A stretch of DNA of 10,354 nucleotides from Alphaproteobacteria bacterium TMED109 (GTDB lineage Bacteria > Pseudomonadota > Alphaproteobacteria > TMED109), in assembly GCA_002171375.1 (NCBI GenBank), contig NHFK01000020.1:31406-41759 (forward strand), in the 5' to 3' direction. Under the pieces are notes generated by a model. It searched no databases and had not been told where the DNA came from. It saw only the letters and a list, made by a program, of their open reading frames with translations. A program made the translations under genes and the position numbers. Below are positions 1 through 10,354 of the stretch, piece after piece. Within the stretch, counting starts at the first letter, position 1, and each line of letters starts with the position of its first letter.

Positions 1-477
1 ATGATAAAATTTATTCTTTTACTACTATTTTGTTTTTTTTGCTCCTCTTCTTATGCAGAAAAATCTATCGATATGATTATTATTGAAAAATCTAAGCGAA
101 TTTTAAAATTAATGGAAAATGGGAATATAGTAAAAGAATATTTTATAGATTTAGGATTTGATCCCATTGGACATAAATATTTTAAAGGAGATGGAAAAAC
201 ACCAGAAGGATTATATTTTGTTCAAAAAAAATCTAGTAAAAGTGATTTTTACCTTTCATTACAGGTATCTTACCCAAATGAATGGGATAAAAGAAATGCA
301 AAATATTTTAATAAGAATGCAGGTAACTATATAATGATACATGGCGAGCCTAATATAAAAAATAAAAATAAAAGTATTATAGATTGGACTAACGGTTGTA
401 TTGCATTACAAAATAAAGACATGTTAGAAATATACAAACAGGTATCAATTAAAACTCCTATATATATTATACCCTAA
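1..477 (+). CDS. Secreted L,D-transpeptidase (YkuD domain)
   Basis: This 158-residue protein is a predicted periplasmic L,D-transpeptidase. The family uses a cysteine to make 3-3 peptidoglycan cross-links or to attach proteins to the wall. Residues 1-19 form a Sec signal peptide: short basic start, hydrophobic core FILLLLFCFF, and a likely signal peptidase I cut after SYA. The mature part is essentially one YkuD domain. Visible motifs are GDGKTPEG (63-70), the conserved histidine in YIMIHGEP (H114) and the active-site segment DWTNGCIAL (128-136), with C133 as nucleophile. The histidine of the textbook SHGC motif is N131 here, which I believe occurs in other DWTxGC-type members. The ATG is the first base of the window, so promoter and ribosome site are not visible; the signal peptide supports this start. 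It is the only plus-strand gene and ends 2 bases from the convergent VOC gene. The family call is firm; the substrate is unknown. Confidence 0.9.
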   Translation: MIKFILLLLFCFFCSSSYAEKSIDMIIIEKSKRILKLMENGNIVKEYFIDLGFDPIGHKYFKGDGKTPEGLYFVQKKSSKSDFYLSLQVSYPNEWDKRNAKYFNKNAGNYIMIHGEPNIKNKNKSIIDWTNGCIALQNKDMLEIYKQVSIKTPIYIIP

Positions 478-479
478 TA

Positions 480-908
480 CTATGCAGAAAAAATCATCTT
501 TTTGTCTTTAAAAGATTTTAATTCTATTCCATTCAATGAAGGGTCGGCAATAAATAGTGTGGCTTGTTCCCCTTTTTGACCCTTAAAACGAATATACGGG
601 TCAATAATGAAAGTTACTTTTTGTTTTATTAATCTATCCTTAATTGTATGCCAATCTTCCCAATCTAATATCAAACCAAAATGTCGAACTGGAACATTCT
701 TTCCATCTACAGTATTAGCAATATCTTCTAAAGAAAATGATTCTGGAGATAAATGAGCAGTAATTTGATGTCCTAAAAAATTAAAGTCTATCCATTTTTC
801 ATTTGTCCTTCCTAGAGAGCAACCTAAAATATCAGTGTAAAAACCTTTAGTTTCTAATAAATCTTTAACAGGAAATGCAAGATGAAATGGTGAAAGAATA
901 TTTTTCAT
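480..908 (-). CDS. VOC superfamily protein (glyoxalase/dioxygenase fold)
   Basis: This 142-residue protein has two βαβββ modules of the vicinal oxygen chelate (VOC) fold, a family of metal-dependent isomerases, dioxygenases and resistance proteins. Module 1 starts with PFHLAFPVKDL (7-17) and contains FYTDILGC (23-30) and GHQITAH (46-52). Module 2 starts with VRHFGLIL (74-81) and ends with GIELKSF (127-133). H9, H76 and E129 sit where the family normally places metal ligands; H47 or H52 could be the fourth. It is therefore probably a functional metalloenzyme, but the substrate cannot be read from sequence. The ATG at 908 has an AGAGAGG ribosome site 6 bases upstream. It lies 18 bases after the PBP stop and is probably the last gene of that transcript. 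It ends with TAG, 2 bases from the end of the convergent L,D-transpeptidase gene, leaving no room for a dedicated terminator. Confidence 0.85.
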   Translation of the reverse strand: MKNILSPFHLAFPVKDLLETKGFYTDILGCSLGRTNEKWIDFNFLGHQITAHLSPESFSLEDIANTVDGKNVPVRHFGLILDWEDWHTIKDRLIKQKVTFIIDPYIRFKGQKGEQATLFIADPSLNGIELKSFKDKKMIFSA

Positions 909-926
909 AAAAAACCTCTCTATTAT

Positions 927-2678
927 TTATAATTCTAGCCAATATTTTGTAATCTCTCTATATAATTTTGCTGCTTGGTTACCTCCAGAAAGGTTTTCAA
1001 CTTTTGTATTATCATCTTTTCCTACCCATATTCCTATTACTATATTATTTAAATAGCCTATAAACCAAGCATCTTTAGAATCTTGAGTTGTTCCAGTCTT
1101 ACCACCATATAATATATTTTTATTATCTAGATAAAGTAATTTTGCATTAACTGAAGTCCCCTTATCCATTGAAGACTTTAATAAAATTTGCATATTGTCA
1201 ATTACAGATTTATTTATAGATGGAGTTCTTTCAGAGTTTTTTCTTCTATATATTAAATCATTATTTCTGTCTGTAATTTCTTCTACTCCGTAGATAAATG
1301 GTACTACTCCTCCTGAAGAAATTGCTGCAAATGCGTTTGTCATTTCTATTAAAGAAATACTTTGTGTCCCTAACGATAATGACCTTTCGGGTTTTAATTT
1401 AGAAGATACTCCTAGTTTTTTTACCCATTTAATGATGCTTTCTCTACCAACTATTTCTTGTATTCTTACGGCAGCTACATTAGAAGAAATAGCAAAAGAT
1501 TCCTCTAATGTTATAGAACCTTTATATTTTTTATTGTAATTTTTTGGCTTCCATCCGTTTAATTCTAATGGTGAATCTTCTATTTGATCTAAGTGATCAA
1601 AACCTAAATCTATAGCTGTTAAATAAGTAAATAACTTAAAAACTGAACCAGTTTGTCTCAGAGCTTGAGTTGCTCTATTAAACTGACTACTAGAATAAGA
1701 CCTACCTCCTAACATTGCTCTTATAGCACCTGAAGTATCCATAACTATTACTGCTACTTCTAAATCATCTCTATCTTTTAATATTTTTAAGACTGCTTTT
1801 TCTGTTATATTTTGTATGTTCACATCTAAAGTAGATTTTATTGTGATATCAGAAATATTATTATAATTTTTTGAAGTTCTTCTTAAGACCCAATCTGAAA
1901 AATAACGCGATTCAACTGATAAATATTTTTTTATTTTAAATTCATTTAAGTTTTTAAACTCTCTATTAAATTCTAATTCTGATATAAAATCAAGATTAAG
2001 CATTTTATTTAAAACTAAAAGTGCTCTTTTTTTGGTAGATATTGGAGAAGCTATCATATTTAGTCTTGTCGGGGCCTTTAAAGCAGATACCAGTATAGCT
2101 GACTCATAAATGTTAAGGTCTTTAGGATTCTTATAAAAATAACTATTTGAAGCAGACTTTACACCATAATTACCAGAACCAAAATAAGCTCTATTCAAGT
2201 ACAAGGAGAGAATTTCCTCTTTTTCTAATAAAATTTCTAGTTTAATAGTAATGAATAATTCTTTTATCTTTCTTAAAATACTTTTTTCTGAATTTAAAAA
2301 TGTTATTTTAGCTAATTGCTGAGTAATAGTAGAACCGCCTTGTTTATAACTTAAATTAGTAACATTTACATATAATGCTCTTAAAATTGCTCTAATATCT
2401 ATTCCATAATGAGAATAAAATCTGTTATCTTCCATAGCTATTACAGCCTTTATTAAATTTGGAGATATTTCCTCATATTCAATAAATTTTGAGTACATTT
2501 CTCCATAAACTGCAATACGTTCTCCATTACTTGCATTAACTACTGCAGATGGGTTCCTAGAGTTTTTAGAAATAGTCTGAAGGTCTGGTAAAGTGATCCA
2601 GCAATAGAATGTAATTATAAAAAATATAATTATAGAAAAAAATAATAAATTATATATAAATCGTCTTAAAATTAAAAT
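927..2678 (-). CDS. Class A PBP (PBP1A-type), probable ATT start
   Basis: This is a bifunctional peptidoglycan glycosyltransferase and D,D-transpeptidase, anchored in the inner membrane and acting in the periplasm. From the first ATG (2498) the frame gives 523 residues, but that would begin inside conserved sequence. The same frame stays open upstream to the gyrB stop and encodes RRFIYN, a hydrophobic membrane segment, then PDLQTISKNSRNPSAVV, typical of PBP N-termini. No ATG, GTG or TTG occurs in frame there. The best start is ATT at 2678-2676, 7 bases after an AGGA ribosome site, giving 583 residues. In that numbering: transmembrane segment about 8-28; glycosyltransferase motifs EDNRFYSHYG (catalytic E83), GGSTITQQLAK (114-124), RKIKE (136-140) and the LSLYLNRAYFG block; transpeptidase motifs SVFK (nucleophile S345), SSN (398-400) and KTGT (527-530). 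It is short for PBP1A, with no clear OB insert. Domain identity is firm; the start is inferred. Confidence 0.9.
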   Translation of the reverse strand: MLILRRFIYNLLFFSIIIFFIITFYCWITLPDLQTISKNSRNPSAVVNASNGERIAVYGEMYSKFIEYEEISPNLIKAVIAMEDNRFYSHYGIDIRAILRALYVNVTNLSYKQGGSTITQQLAKITFLNSEKSILRKIKELFITIKLEILLEKEEILSLYLNRAYFGSGNYGVKSASNSYFYKNPKDLNIYESAILVSALKAPTRLNMIASPISTKKRALLVLNKMLNLDFISELEFNREFKNLNEFKIKKYLSVESRYFSDWVLRRTSKNYNNISDITIKSTLDVNIQNITEKAVLKILKDRDDLEVAVIVMDTSGAIRAMLGGRSYSSSQFNRATQALRQTGSVFKLFTYLTAIDLGFDHLDQIEDSPLELNGWKPKNYNKKYKGSITLEESFAISSNVAAVRIQEIVGRESIIKWVKKLGVSSKLKPERSLSLGTQSISLIEMTNAFAAISSGGVVPFIYGVEEITDRNNDLIYRRKNSERTPSINKSVIDNMQILLKSSMDKGTSVNAKLLYLDNKNILYGGKTGTTQDSKDAWFIGYLNNIVIGIWVGKDDNTKVENLSGGNQAAKLYREITKYWLEL

Positions 2679-2687
2679 TTTTAAATC

Positions 2688-6291
<3,604 letters not shown>

Positions 6292-7416
6292 TTAAACTCT
6301 CATTGGCATTAAAACAAATAATACGTCTTCATCTTCTTTATCATAAACTAAGGTTGGGGAAACAGAGTCAGAAAGCTTTATAATAATATCTTTACCTTTA
6401 ATTTGACGAGCAACATCTAATACATATTTAGAATTAAAACCTATTTCGACTTCTTCTCCATCATATTTAACTTCTAAACTTTCACTTGCACTTCCTTTAT
6501 CTGGGTTAGTTGCAGAGATAACTAAATTTCCCTTATTAATATTAATTTTTATAGCTCTAGTTTTATCAGTTGATACTGTTGAAACTCTATCAACAGCTTC
6601 AGAAAGCAATTGATTTGAAATAGTTATAGTTTTGTCATTTTGTTCTGGTATTACTCTAGAATAATCAGGAAAAGTTCCATCTAATAATTTAGATGTTAAA
6701 ATAACATTACTAAAAGATATTTGGATTTTATTATCACTTAATGACAGATTTATATTATCTGTATGATCCTCTAATAATTTTCTTATTTCCATAATTGTTT
6801 TTCTTGGAATTATTACTCCAGGTATTTCTTGAACTCCCTCTGGCATATTCATATCTACCCTAGAAAGTCGATGTCCATCTGTAGATACAGTTCTCAATTT
6901 ATCATTTGTTGAATCTTTAACTGCGTGTAAGTAAATACCATTTAAATAATATCTGGTTTCTTCCAGTGACATTGCAAAAGATGTTTTATCTATCAATCTT
7001 ATCATTTCGCTGGCATCTATATTAAAAGAATGGTTGAATTCTTCTTGAGCTATAGATGGAAATTCTTCTGAAGGTAAACAATTTAAAGCGAAAGAGGAAG
7101 TAGAAGCTTTGATACCTAATCTATCATTTTTCTCAGATAGCAACTCTACTGAAATATTATCAGGTAATTTTCTTACTATATCATATAACATTTGAGCAGA
7201 AGTGGTTATTGTTCCTAATTGCATAACTTCTGATTTTTTTAAGTCTATTTTTTCGATTACAGCAATATCCATATCGGTCGCAGTTAAATAAACACCATCC
7301 TCTTTTGCTTCTATTAAAACATTAGATAAAATTGGAATTGTATTTCTTCTTTCAACTACAGAGTGAACATGTTGTAAAGCCGATAGAAGTGCCGATTTAT
7401 CGATAGTAAACTTCAT
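6292..7416 (-). CDS. dnaN: DNA polymerase III sliding clamp (beta subunit)
   Basis: DnaN forms the dimeric ring that holds DNA polymerase III and many repair proteins on DNA. The 374 residues match the family length (about 366-378) and the three-domain clamp. Visible landmarks are the N-terminal MKFTIDKSALLSAL and RRNTIPILSNVLIEA (24-37), LPSEEFPSI (114-122), STDGHRLS (178-185) in domain 2, DGTFPDYSRVIP (246-257) and the C-terminal VLMPMRV, which contributes to the pocket that binds clamp-binding peptides. The ATG at 7416 follows AGAGAGG at a 7-base spacing. The gene is separated from dnaA by 155 AT-rich bases, so it may have its own promoter, and it abuts recF with no intervening base. Nothing about the protein looks unusual. 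Confidence 0.98.
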   Translation of the reverse strand: MKFTIDKSALLSALQHVHSVVERRNTIPILSNVLIEAKEDGVYLTATDMDIAVIEKIDLKKSEVMQLGTITTSAQMLYDIVRKLPDNISVELLSEKNDRLGIKASTSSFALNCLPSEEFPSIAQEEFNHSFNIDASEMIRLIDKTSFAMSLEETRYYLNGIYLHAVKDSTNDKLRTVSTDGHRLSRVDMNMPEGVQEIPGVIIPRKTIMEIRKLLEDHTDNINLSLSDNKIQISFSNVILTSKLLDGTFPDYSRVIPEQNDKTITISNQLLSEAVDRVSTVSTDKTRAIKININKGNLVISATNPDKGSASESLEVKYDGEEVEIGFNSKYVLDVARQIKGKDIIIKLSDSVSPTLVYDKEDEDVLFVLMPMRV

Positions 7417-7571
7417 ATTTAAACCTCTCTTACGTATAGAATATAAACCATTTTTATATTTATATAAAGTTATATAGTTTATAAGTTTAAAAAAATAGGG
7501 TTGCTGTATACAAGCATATATAAACTATAAGTTAATAAAATACTAATACCTGTATCTATCAAAAATATATA
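7417..7571. other. AT-rich dnaA-dnaN spacer with inverted repeat
   Basis: This is the longest gene-free stretch in the window (155 bases), and it is extremely AT-rich. TATAGTTTATA at 7473-7483 recurs as its exact reverse complement at 7519-7529, 35 bases apart, and TATAAGTT occurs next to both copies. A near-palindrome around TGTATACA lies between them at 7505-7512. Several TATAAT-like hexamers could serve a dnaN promoter, but the composition makes any single choice unreliable. I see no DnaA box (TTATNCACA on either strand) and no G+C-rich hairpin followed by T's that would end dnaA transcription. Confidence 0.4.
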
Positions 7572-8909
7572 TTATGAATCAAGTGTTCTTTTAAGTAACT
7601 CTATATCATCAGCTAATAATGAGTCTTCGATACTAAGTTCTTCTATTCTATTTACAGCATGCATAACTGTAGTATGATCTCTGCCTCCAAATGTTCTGCC
7701 TATATCTGGCAAAGATTTAGAAGTTAATTGTTTAGATAGATACATTGCTATTTGTCTGGGTCTAGCTACAGCTCTTGCTCTTCTAGGAGAAGACATATCA
7801 CTTAGTCTTATATTAAAATATTCAGCAACTTTTTTTTGTATAGCATCTATTGTAATTCTTCTACTATTAACTCTAAGTAAATCGTGTAGAACATCATTTG
7901 CGCTTTCGAGAGTAACTGGCCTACCTACTAATTGAGAATGAGCAACTAATCTTTTAAGCGCTCCTTCCAATTCCCTTATATTAGAGGTTATTTTATGTGC
8001 TAAAAACTCAATTACAGCTTTTGGTATGGTACAATTTTTCAAATCGTCTGATTTTGACTGCAATATTCCTAATCTAAGTTCATAAGTAGTTTGATGTATT
8101 TCTCCAACTATACCCCAACCTAAACGAGACCTAAGTCTTTCTTCTATTCCTTCCAAATCTGCAGGAGAACGATCAGAACTAACTATAATTTGCTTGTTTT
8201 GATCAACTAACGCGTTAAAGGTATGAAAAAATTCTTCTTGGGTGGAGTTTTTTCCTGCTATAAATTGCACGTCATCTATCATTAGAACATCTGCTGACCT
8301 AAATTGCTCTTTAAAAAGCATTGTGTCTTGTTGCCTTAATGCTCTAACAAACTGATACATAAATTTTTCAGCAGACAGATATACTACTCGACGATTAGGA
8401 TTGCTCTCTCTAATTTTCCAGGCTATAGAATGCATTAGATGAGTCTTTCCTAAACCTACACCACCGTATATTACTAATGGGTTAAATGTCACGTCATCAG
8501 ATTCAGCGATTCTTTCTGCTGCTGCAGCCACAAAATTGTTAGAAGGCCCGACCACAAATTTCTCAAAAGTATACCTTGGGTCTAAGGGCGAAGATAAATT
8601 TAAGATTGATGCAGAACTATCTTCTATTTTTTTTGATGATTTTTCGGTTAAGCTTTCGTCTACTATTAGGTTTACACTGTAAATATCTGAACTAAACCCT
8701 TGCCACAATGTTCTTATTCTATTGCCATACCTAGGTTCTATCCAATCTTTATGAAATTTACTTCTTACAGCAATAACAATTTTTCCATGAGAAAAACTAG
8801 AAAGCACCATTAAACCTAGCCAGTTATCAAAAACGGTGTCTCCAGCTTCAATTTTAAGTTTCTGTCTTACTTGCTCCCATAATTCAATTGCCTTATCCCC
8901 TGAGAGCAT
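7572..8909 (-). CDS. dnaA: Chromosomal replication initiator DnaA
   Basis: DnaA is the AAA+ ATPase that binds the origin, melts it and recruits the DnaB helicase. The 445 residues show all four domains. Domain I covers about 1-80, including FDNWLGLM and IEPRYGNRI. Domain II is a short linker, about 85-108. Domain III has FEKFVVGPSNNFVAAAA (115-131), Walker A YGGVGLGKTH (148-157), Walker B VLMIDDVQF (208-216), sensor 1 VSSDRSP (243-249), the arginine-finger region EERLRSRLGWG (257-267) and sensor 2 NIRELEGAL (310-318). Domain IV, which binds DnaA boxes, carries RQIAMYLSKQL (385-395) and the signature GGRDHTTVMHA (408-418). The ATG at 8909 has AAGGA 7 bases upstream. Its place directly downstream of rpsT is typical of Alphaproteobacteria. 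No DnaA boxes are evident in its flanks, so autoregulation by DnaA is not visible here. Confidence 0.98.
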   Translation of the reverse strand: MLSGDKAIELWEQVRQKLKIEAGDTVFDNWLGLMVLSSFSHGKIVIAVRSKFHKDWIEPRYGNRIRTLWQGFSSDIYSVNLIVDESLTEKSSKKIEDSSASILNLSSPLDPRYTFEKFVVGPSNNFVAAAAERIAESDDVTFNPLVIYGGVGLGKTHLMHSIAWKIRESNPNRRVVYLSAEKFMYQFVRALRQQDTMLFKEQFRSADVLMIDDVQFIAGKNSTQEEFFHTFNALVDQNKQIIVSSDRSPADLEGIEERLRSRLGWGIVGEIHQTTYELRLGILQSKSDDLKNCTIPKAVIEFLAHKITSNIRELEGALKRLVAHSQLVGRPVTLESANDVLHDLLRVNSRRITIDAIQKKVAEYFNIRLSDMSSPRRARAVARPRQIAMYLSKQLTSKSLPDIGRTFGGRDHTTVMHAVNRIEELSIEDSLLADDIELLKRTLDS

Positions 8910-8957
8910 GTTTGTATCCTTAAAATATGTTTATTAACCGAAATAGGTGTAAGAAAA

Positions 8958-8985
8958 ACTATAGCAAGAATATGTATCAATGCAA
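8958..8985 (-). promoter_or_regulatory. Candidate dnaA promoter
   Basis: Read on the minus strand, TTGCAT (8985-8980) and TATAGT (8963-8958) are 16 bases apart, a fair sigma-70-type pair about 50 bases before the dnaA ATG. The -10 matches consensus in 5 of 6 bases; the -35 is weak. It would let dnaA be transcribed separately from rpsT. The rpsT stop is followed by a T-run but without a stable hairpin, so readthrough from rpsT is also likely. Confidence 0.35.
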
Positions 8986-9001
8986 TGGGCAAATAAAAAA
9001 A

Positions 9002-9265
9002 TTATTTCAATCGTTTGATACGAGTATTATATCTAGAAATTTTTCTAGACATAGTGCTTTTATGAATCACGCCTTTATTAACTCCAGACATTAATTCCGG
9101 CTGTACTGCCTTTAAAGCAGACATAGCTGATTCATGATTTCCTTCAGTAATTGCTTCCTCTACTTTTTTTTCAAAAGTACGAATTTTACTTATTCTATTT
9201 TTATTTACAATCGTTTTTCGATTCGTTGATCTTATTCTTTTTTTTGCAGAAGCTATATTAGCCAT
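9002..9265 (-). CDS. rpsT: 30S ribosomal protein S20 (bS20)
   Basis: This is a primary 16S rRNA-binding protein of the small subunit, which stabilises the 5' domain and the 3' minor helix. Its 87 residues are normal for the family, very basic and predicted almost wholly helical. The start MANIASAKKRIRSTNRK and the C-terminal NKGVIHKSTMSRKISR are family hallmarks. The ATG at 9265 follows AAGGA at a 7-base spacing. The gene has its own candidate promoter upstream and stands directly before dnaA. This rpsT-dnaA adjacency is a main reason for placing the window in Alphaproteobacteria. Confidence 0.98.
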   Translation of the reverse strand: MANIASAKKRIRSTNRKTIVNKNRISKIRTFEKKVEEAITEGNHESAMSALKAVQPELMSGVNKGVIHKSTMSRKISRYNTRIKRLK

Positions 9266-9308
9266 TTATCATTCCTTAACATGGTATTCATTCACAATTT
9301 AGATACTT

Positions 9309-9337
9309 CTCATAACTGATCTTAACTAAGAGGTCAA
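9309..9337 (-). promoter_or_regulatory. Candidate rpsT promoter
   Basis: On the minus strand, TTGACC (9337-9332) and TATGAG (9314-9309) are separated by exactly 17 bases. The -35 matches consensus in 5 of 6 bases and the -10 in 4 of 6. It lies in the 90-base spacer between the enoyl-CoA hydratase stop and rpsT, leaving a leader of about 35-40 bases. This is the best promoter-like pair I see in the window. Confidence 0.5.
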
Positions 9338-9355
9338 CAAATGAAAAAAATTTTA

Positions 9356-10141
9356 TTAAGAGTTTTTAAACTTAGCTTTTCTCTTTTCAATAAAAGCTTG
9401 CATACCTTCTTTTTGATCATCTAATGAGAAAGCAGATCGAAATAATCTTCTTTCATAAATTATTCCTTGGGATAAAGACGTATCATATGAAGAATTAATA
9501 GCATCTTTAGCCATAATTAAAGCAGGTAAAGATTTTTCAGATATTTCTTTTGCTATTTCTAAAACTTGCTCTAAGAAATTCTCTGAAGAAATAATTCTAC
9601 TTACTAATCCTAATTTTTCTGCTTCTTCAGCTTCCATCATTCTTCCGCTTAATATCATATCCATAGCTTTAGCTTTGCCTATAGCTTTTGGGAGACGCTG
9701 TGTTCCGCCCGCAGCAGGAAAAACACCTAGATTAATTTCAGGCTGACCAAATTTTGTATTCTCATTAGCAATTAATAAATCACACATCATAGCTAACTCA
9801 CATCCTCCCCCTAAAGCATAGCCATCAACGGCCGCTATAGTAGGTTTTTTACATAAACTTATTTTTTCCCACGGCTTAATAAAATCATCATTTATTAAAT
9901 CAGTAAAGCTTTTAGAATTCATTTCTTTTATATCCGCACCAGCTGCAAAAGCTTTTGCGGAGCCTGTTAATACAATTAACGATATCTTCTTATCTTGCTC
10001 TGCATTATCTAAGGCATGATTTAAGTCATCAATTAAATCTCGACTTAACGCATTTAGTGCTTCAGGACGATGTAAAGTAATTAAAATTACTTTCTCAATT
10101 ATTTTAGTTTTAATATTTTTATATTGCTGTTTAAAAGCCAT
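9356..10141 (-). CDS. Enoyl-CoA hydratase/isomerase family protein
   Basis: This 261-residue protein is a crotonase-fold enzyme of the short-chain enoyl-CoA hydratase type, which adds water across trans-2-enoyl-CoA in fatty-acid β-oxidation; it normally works as a hexamer in the cytoplasm. Both catalytic glutamates are present with the classic 20-residue spacing: E115 in GGGCELAMMCD and E135 in GQPEINLG. The oxyanion-hole segments AAGADI (66-71) and DGYALGGG (106-113) are intact, as is PAAGGTQRLP (142-151). Having both glutamates favours hydratase over isomerase. The ATG at 10141 follows AGGAG by 6 bases, and that site overlaps the TAG of the preceding ORF, so the two are probably co-translated. 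A hydratase beside rpsT-dnaA is common in Alphaproteobacteria. Exact chain-length preference is unknown. Confidence 0.93.
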   Translation of the reverse strand: MAFKQQYKNIKTKIIEKVILITLHRPEALNALSRDLIDDLNHALDNAEQDKKISLIVLTGSAKAFAAGADIKEMNSKSFTDLINDDFIKPWEKISLCKKPTIAAVDGYALGGGCELAMMCDLLIANENTKFGQPEINLGVFPAAGGTQRLPKAIGKAKAMDMILSGRMMEAEEAEKLGLVSRIISSENFLEQVLEIAKEISEKSLPALIMAKDAINSSYDTSLSQGIIYERRLFRSAFSLDDQKEGMQAFIEKRKAKFKNS

Positions 10142-10150
10142 CCAATTCTC

Positions 10151-10354
10151 CTAATTATTTTTTAAGCTCAAGAAGCTACTAAATAATATATTATTAATTT
10201 TATTAACATTAATTTTTAATATCTCATTATCTCTAATGAATACTATAGCTTCATTGTTATTTTCACTTTTTAAATCCCAACCAAATTGAATCAAAATAGT
10301 TTTATAAAATTCTAAAGCCTCCATATTACTAAGTAAGGAGCTAGCTTCCACACT
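10151..10354 (-). CDS. Unrecognised ORF, C-terminal part (cut by window edge)
   Basis: This is an open frame of at least 67 codons ending in TAG at 10151-10153. It stays open to the last base of the window, so it is probably the 3' end of a longer gene. A GTG at 10351 and an ATG at 10324 are the only visible starts; the ATG has no ribosome site and the GTG has no visible upstream sequence. The product is rich in Asn, Lys, Ile and Leu, with an amphipathic feel (MEALEFYKTILIQFGW, then a strand-like EAIVFIRDNEILKINV). I recognise no domain. In related alphaproteobacteria the gene next to this hydratase is often mutM, but the zinc-finger C-terminus of MutM is absent. The stop overlaps the hydratase ribosome site, and the 9-base gap implies one transcript. 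Confidence 0.5.
   Translation of the reverse strand, partial: SVEASSLLSNMEALEFYKTILIQFGWDLKSENNNEAIVFIRDNEILKINVNKINNILFSSFLSLKNN

Noticed and set aside
128..136. Loss of function in the L,D-transpeptidase because SHGC is TNGC
   Set aside because: The cysteine and the upstream histidine are kept, and I believe DWTxGC variants are normal in part of the family.
2496..2498. ATG at 2498 as the PBP start
   Set aside because: It would remove the membrane anchor and conserved N-terminus, and its GGAG is only 2 bases away.
8990..9001. T-run just after the rpsT stop as an intrinsic terminator
   Set aside because: Only 3-base stems can be drawn before it; not a credible hairpin.
9032..9049. Perfect 7-base stem TCTAGAA/TTCTAGA with a 4-base loop near the end of rpsT
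   Set aside because: It arises from repeated Ser-Arg codons (TCT AGA) in the conserved SRKISR segment, and the nearest T-run is about 30 bases away, so it is not a terminator.
7572..9265. Gammaproteobacterial origin for the dnaA-dnaN-recF-gyrB order
   Set aside because: That order alone would fit, but rpsT and an enoyl-CoA hydratase directly upstream of dnaA, and no rpmH, point to Alphaproteobacteria.
9289..9297. Possible DnaA box TCATTCACA upstream of rpsT
   Set aside because: It differs from TTATNCACA at a core position and stands alone; not convincing.

Overview
This is an AT-rich window (roughly 30% G+C by eye) whose backbone is a chromosomal replication-initiation cluster. Nine of ten coding regions lie on the minus strand. 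In transcription order, from high to low coordinates, they are: the end of an unrecognised small ORF (cut by the window edge), an enoyl-CoA hydratase, rpsT, dnaA, dnaN, recF, gyrB, a bifunctional class A penicillin-binding protein (PBP) and a VOC/glyoxalase-fold protein. The tenth is a secreted L,D-transpeptidase on the plus strand, which meets the VOC gene tail to tail with 2 bases between them.

The block enoyl-CoA hydratase - rpsT - dnaA - dnaN - recF - gyrB is the arrangement I associate with Alphaproteobacteria; rpsT directly upstream of dnaA is the clearest marker. Low G+C, very short intergenic gaps and overlapping genes suggest a small or streamlined genome. A marine or host-associated alphaproteobacterium would fit, but I cannot name a genus.

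Layout. 1-477: L,D-transpeptidase (+). 480-908: VOC protein (-). 927-2678: class A PBP (-). Its conserved N-terminus and membrane anchor extend about 60 codons upstream of the first ATG, apparently to an ATT start just after the gyrB stop. 2688-5117: gyrB. 5107-6291: recF, overlapping gyrB by 11 bases. 6292-7416: dnaN. 7417-7571: AT-rich spacer. 7572-8909: dnaA. 8910-9001: spacer with a candidate dnaA promoter. 9002-9265: rpsT. 9266-9355: spacer with a good candidate rpsT promoter. 9356-10141: enoyl-CoA hydratase. 10151-10354: end of an unknown ORF. No gene-free stretch exceeds 155 bases. I found no tRNA, rRNA, insertion sequence, CRISPR array or convincing intrinsic terminator.

How the genes work together: DnaA, DnaN, RecF and GyrB supply origin melting, the sliding clamp, gap repair and DNA supercoiling. 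The tight dnaN-recF-gyrB-PBP-VOC spacing suggests one transcript, which would link a septum/wall synthase to replication genes. The PBP and the L,D-transpeptidase both act on periplasmic peptidoglycan. The window is mostly ordinary housekeeping DNA. The point most worth a second look is the gyrB/PBP junction, where the PBP lacks any standard start codon for its real N-terminus and sits in the same frame as gyrB behind a single TAG.
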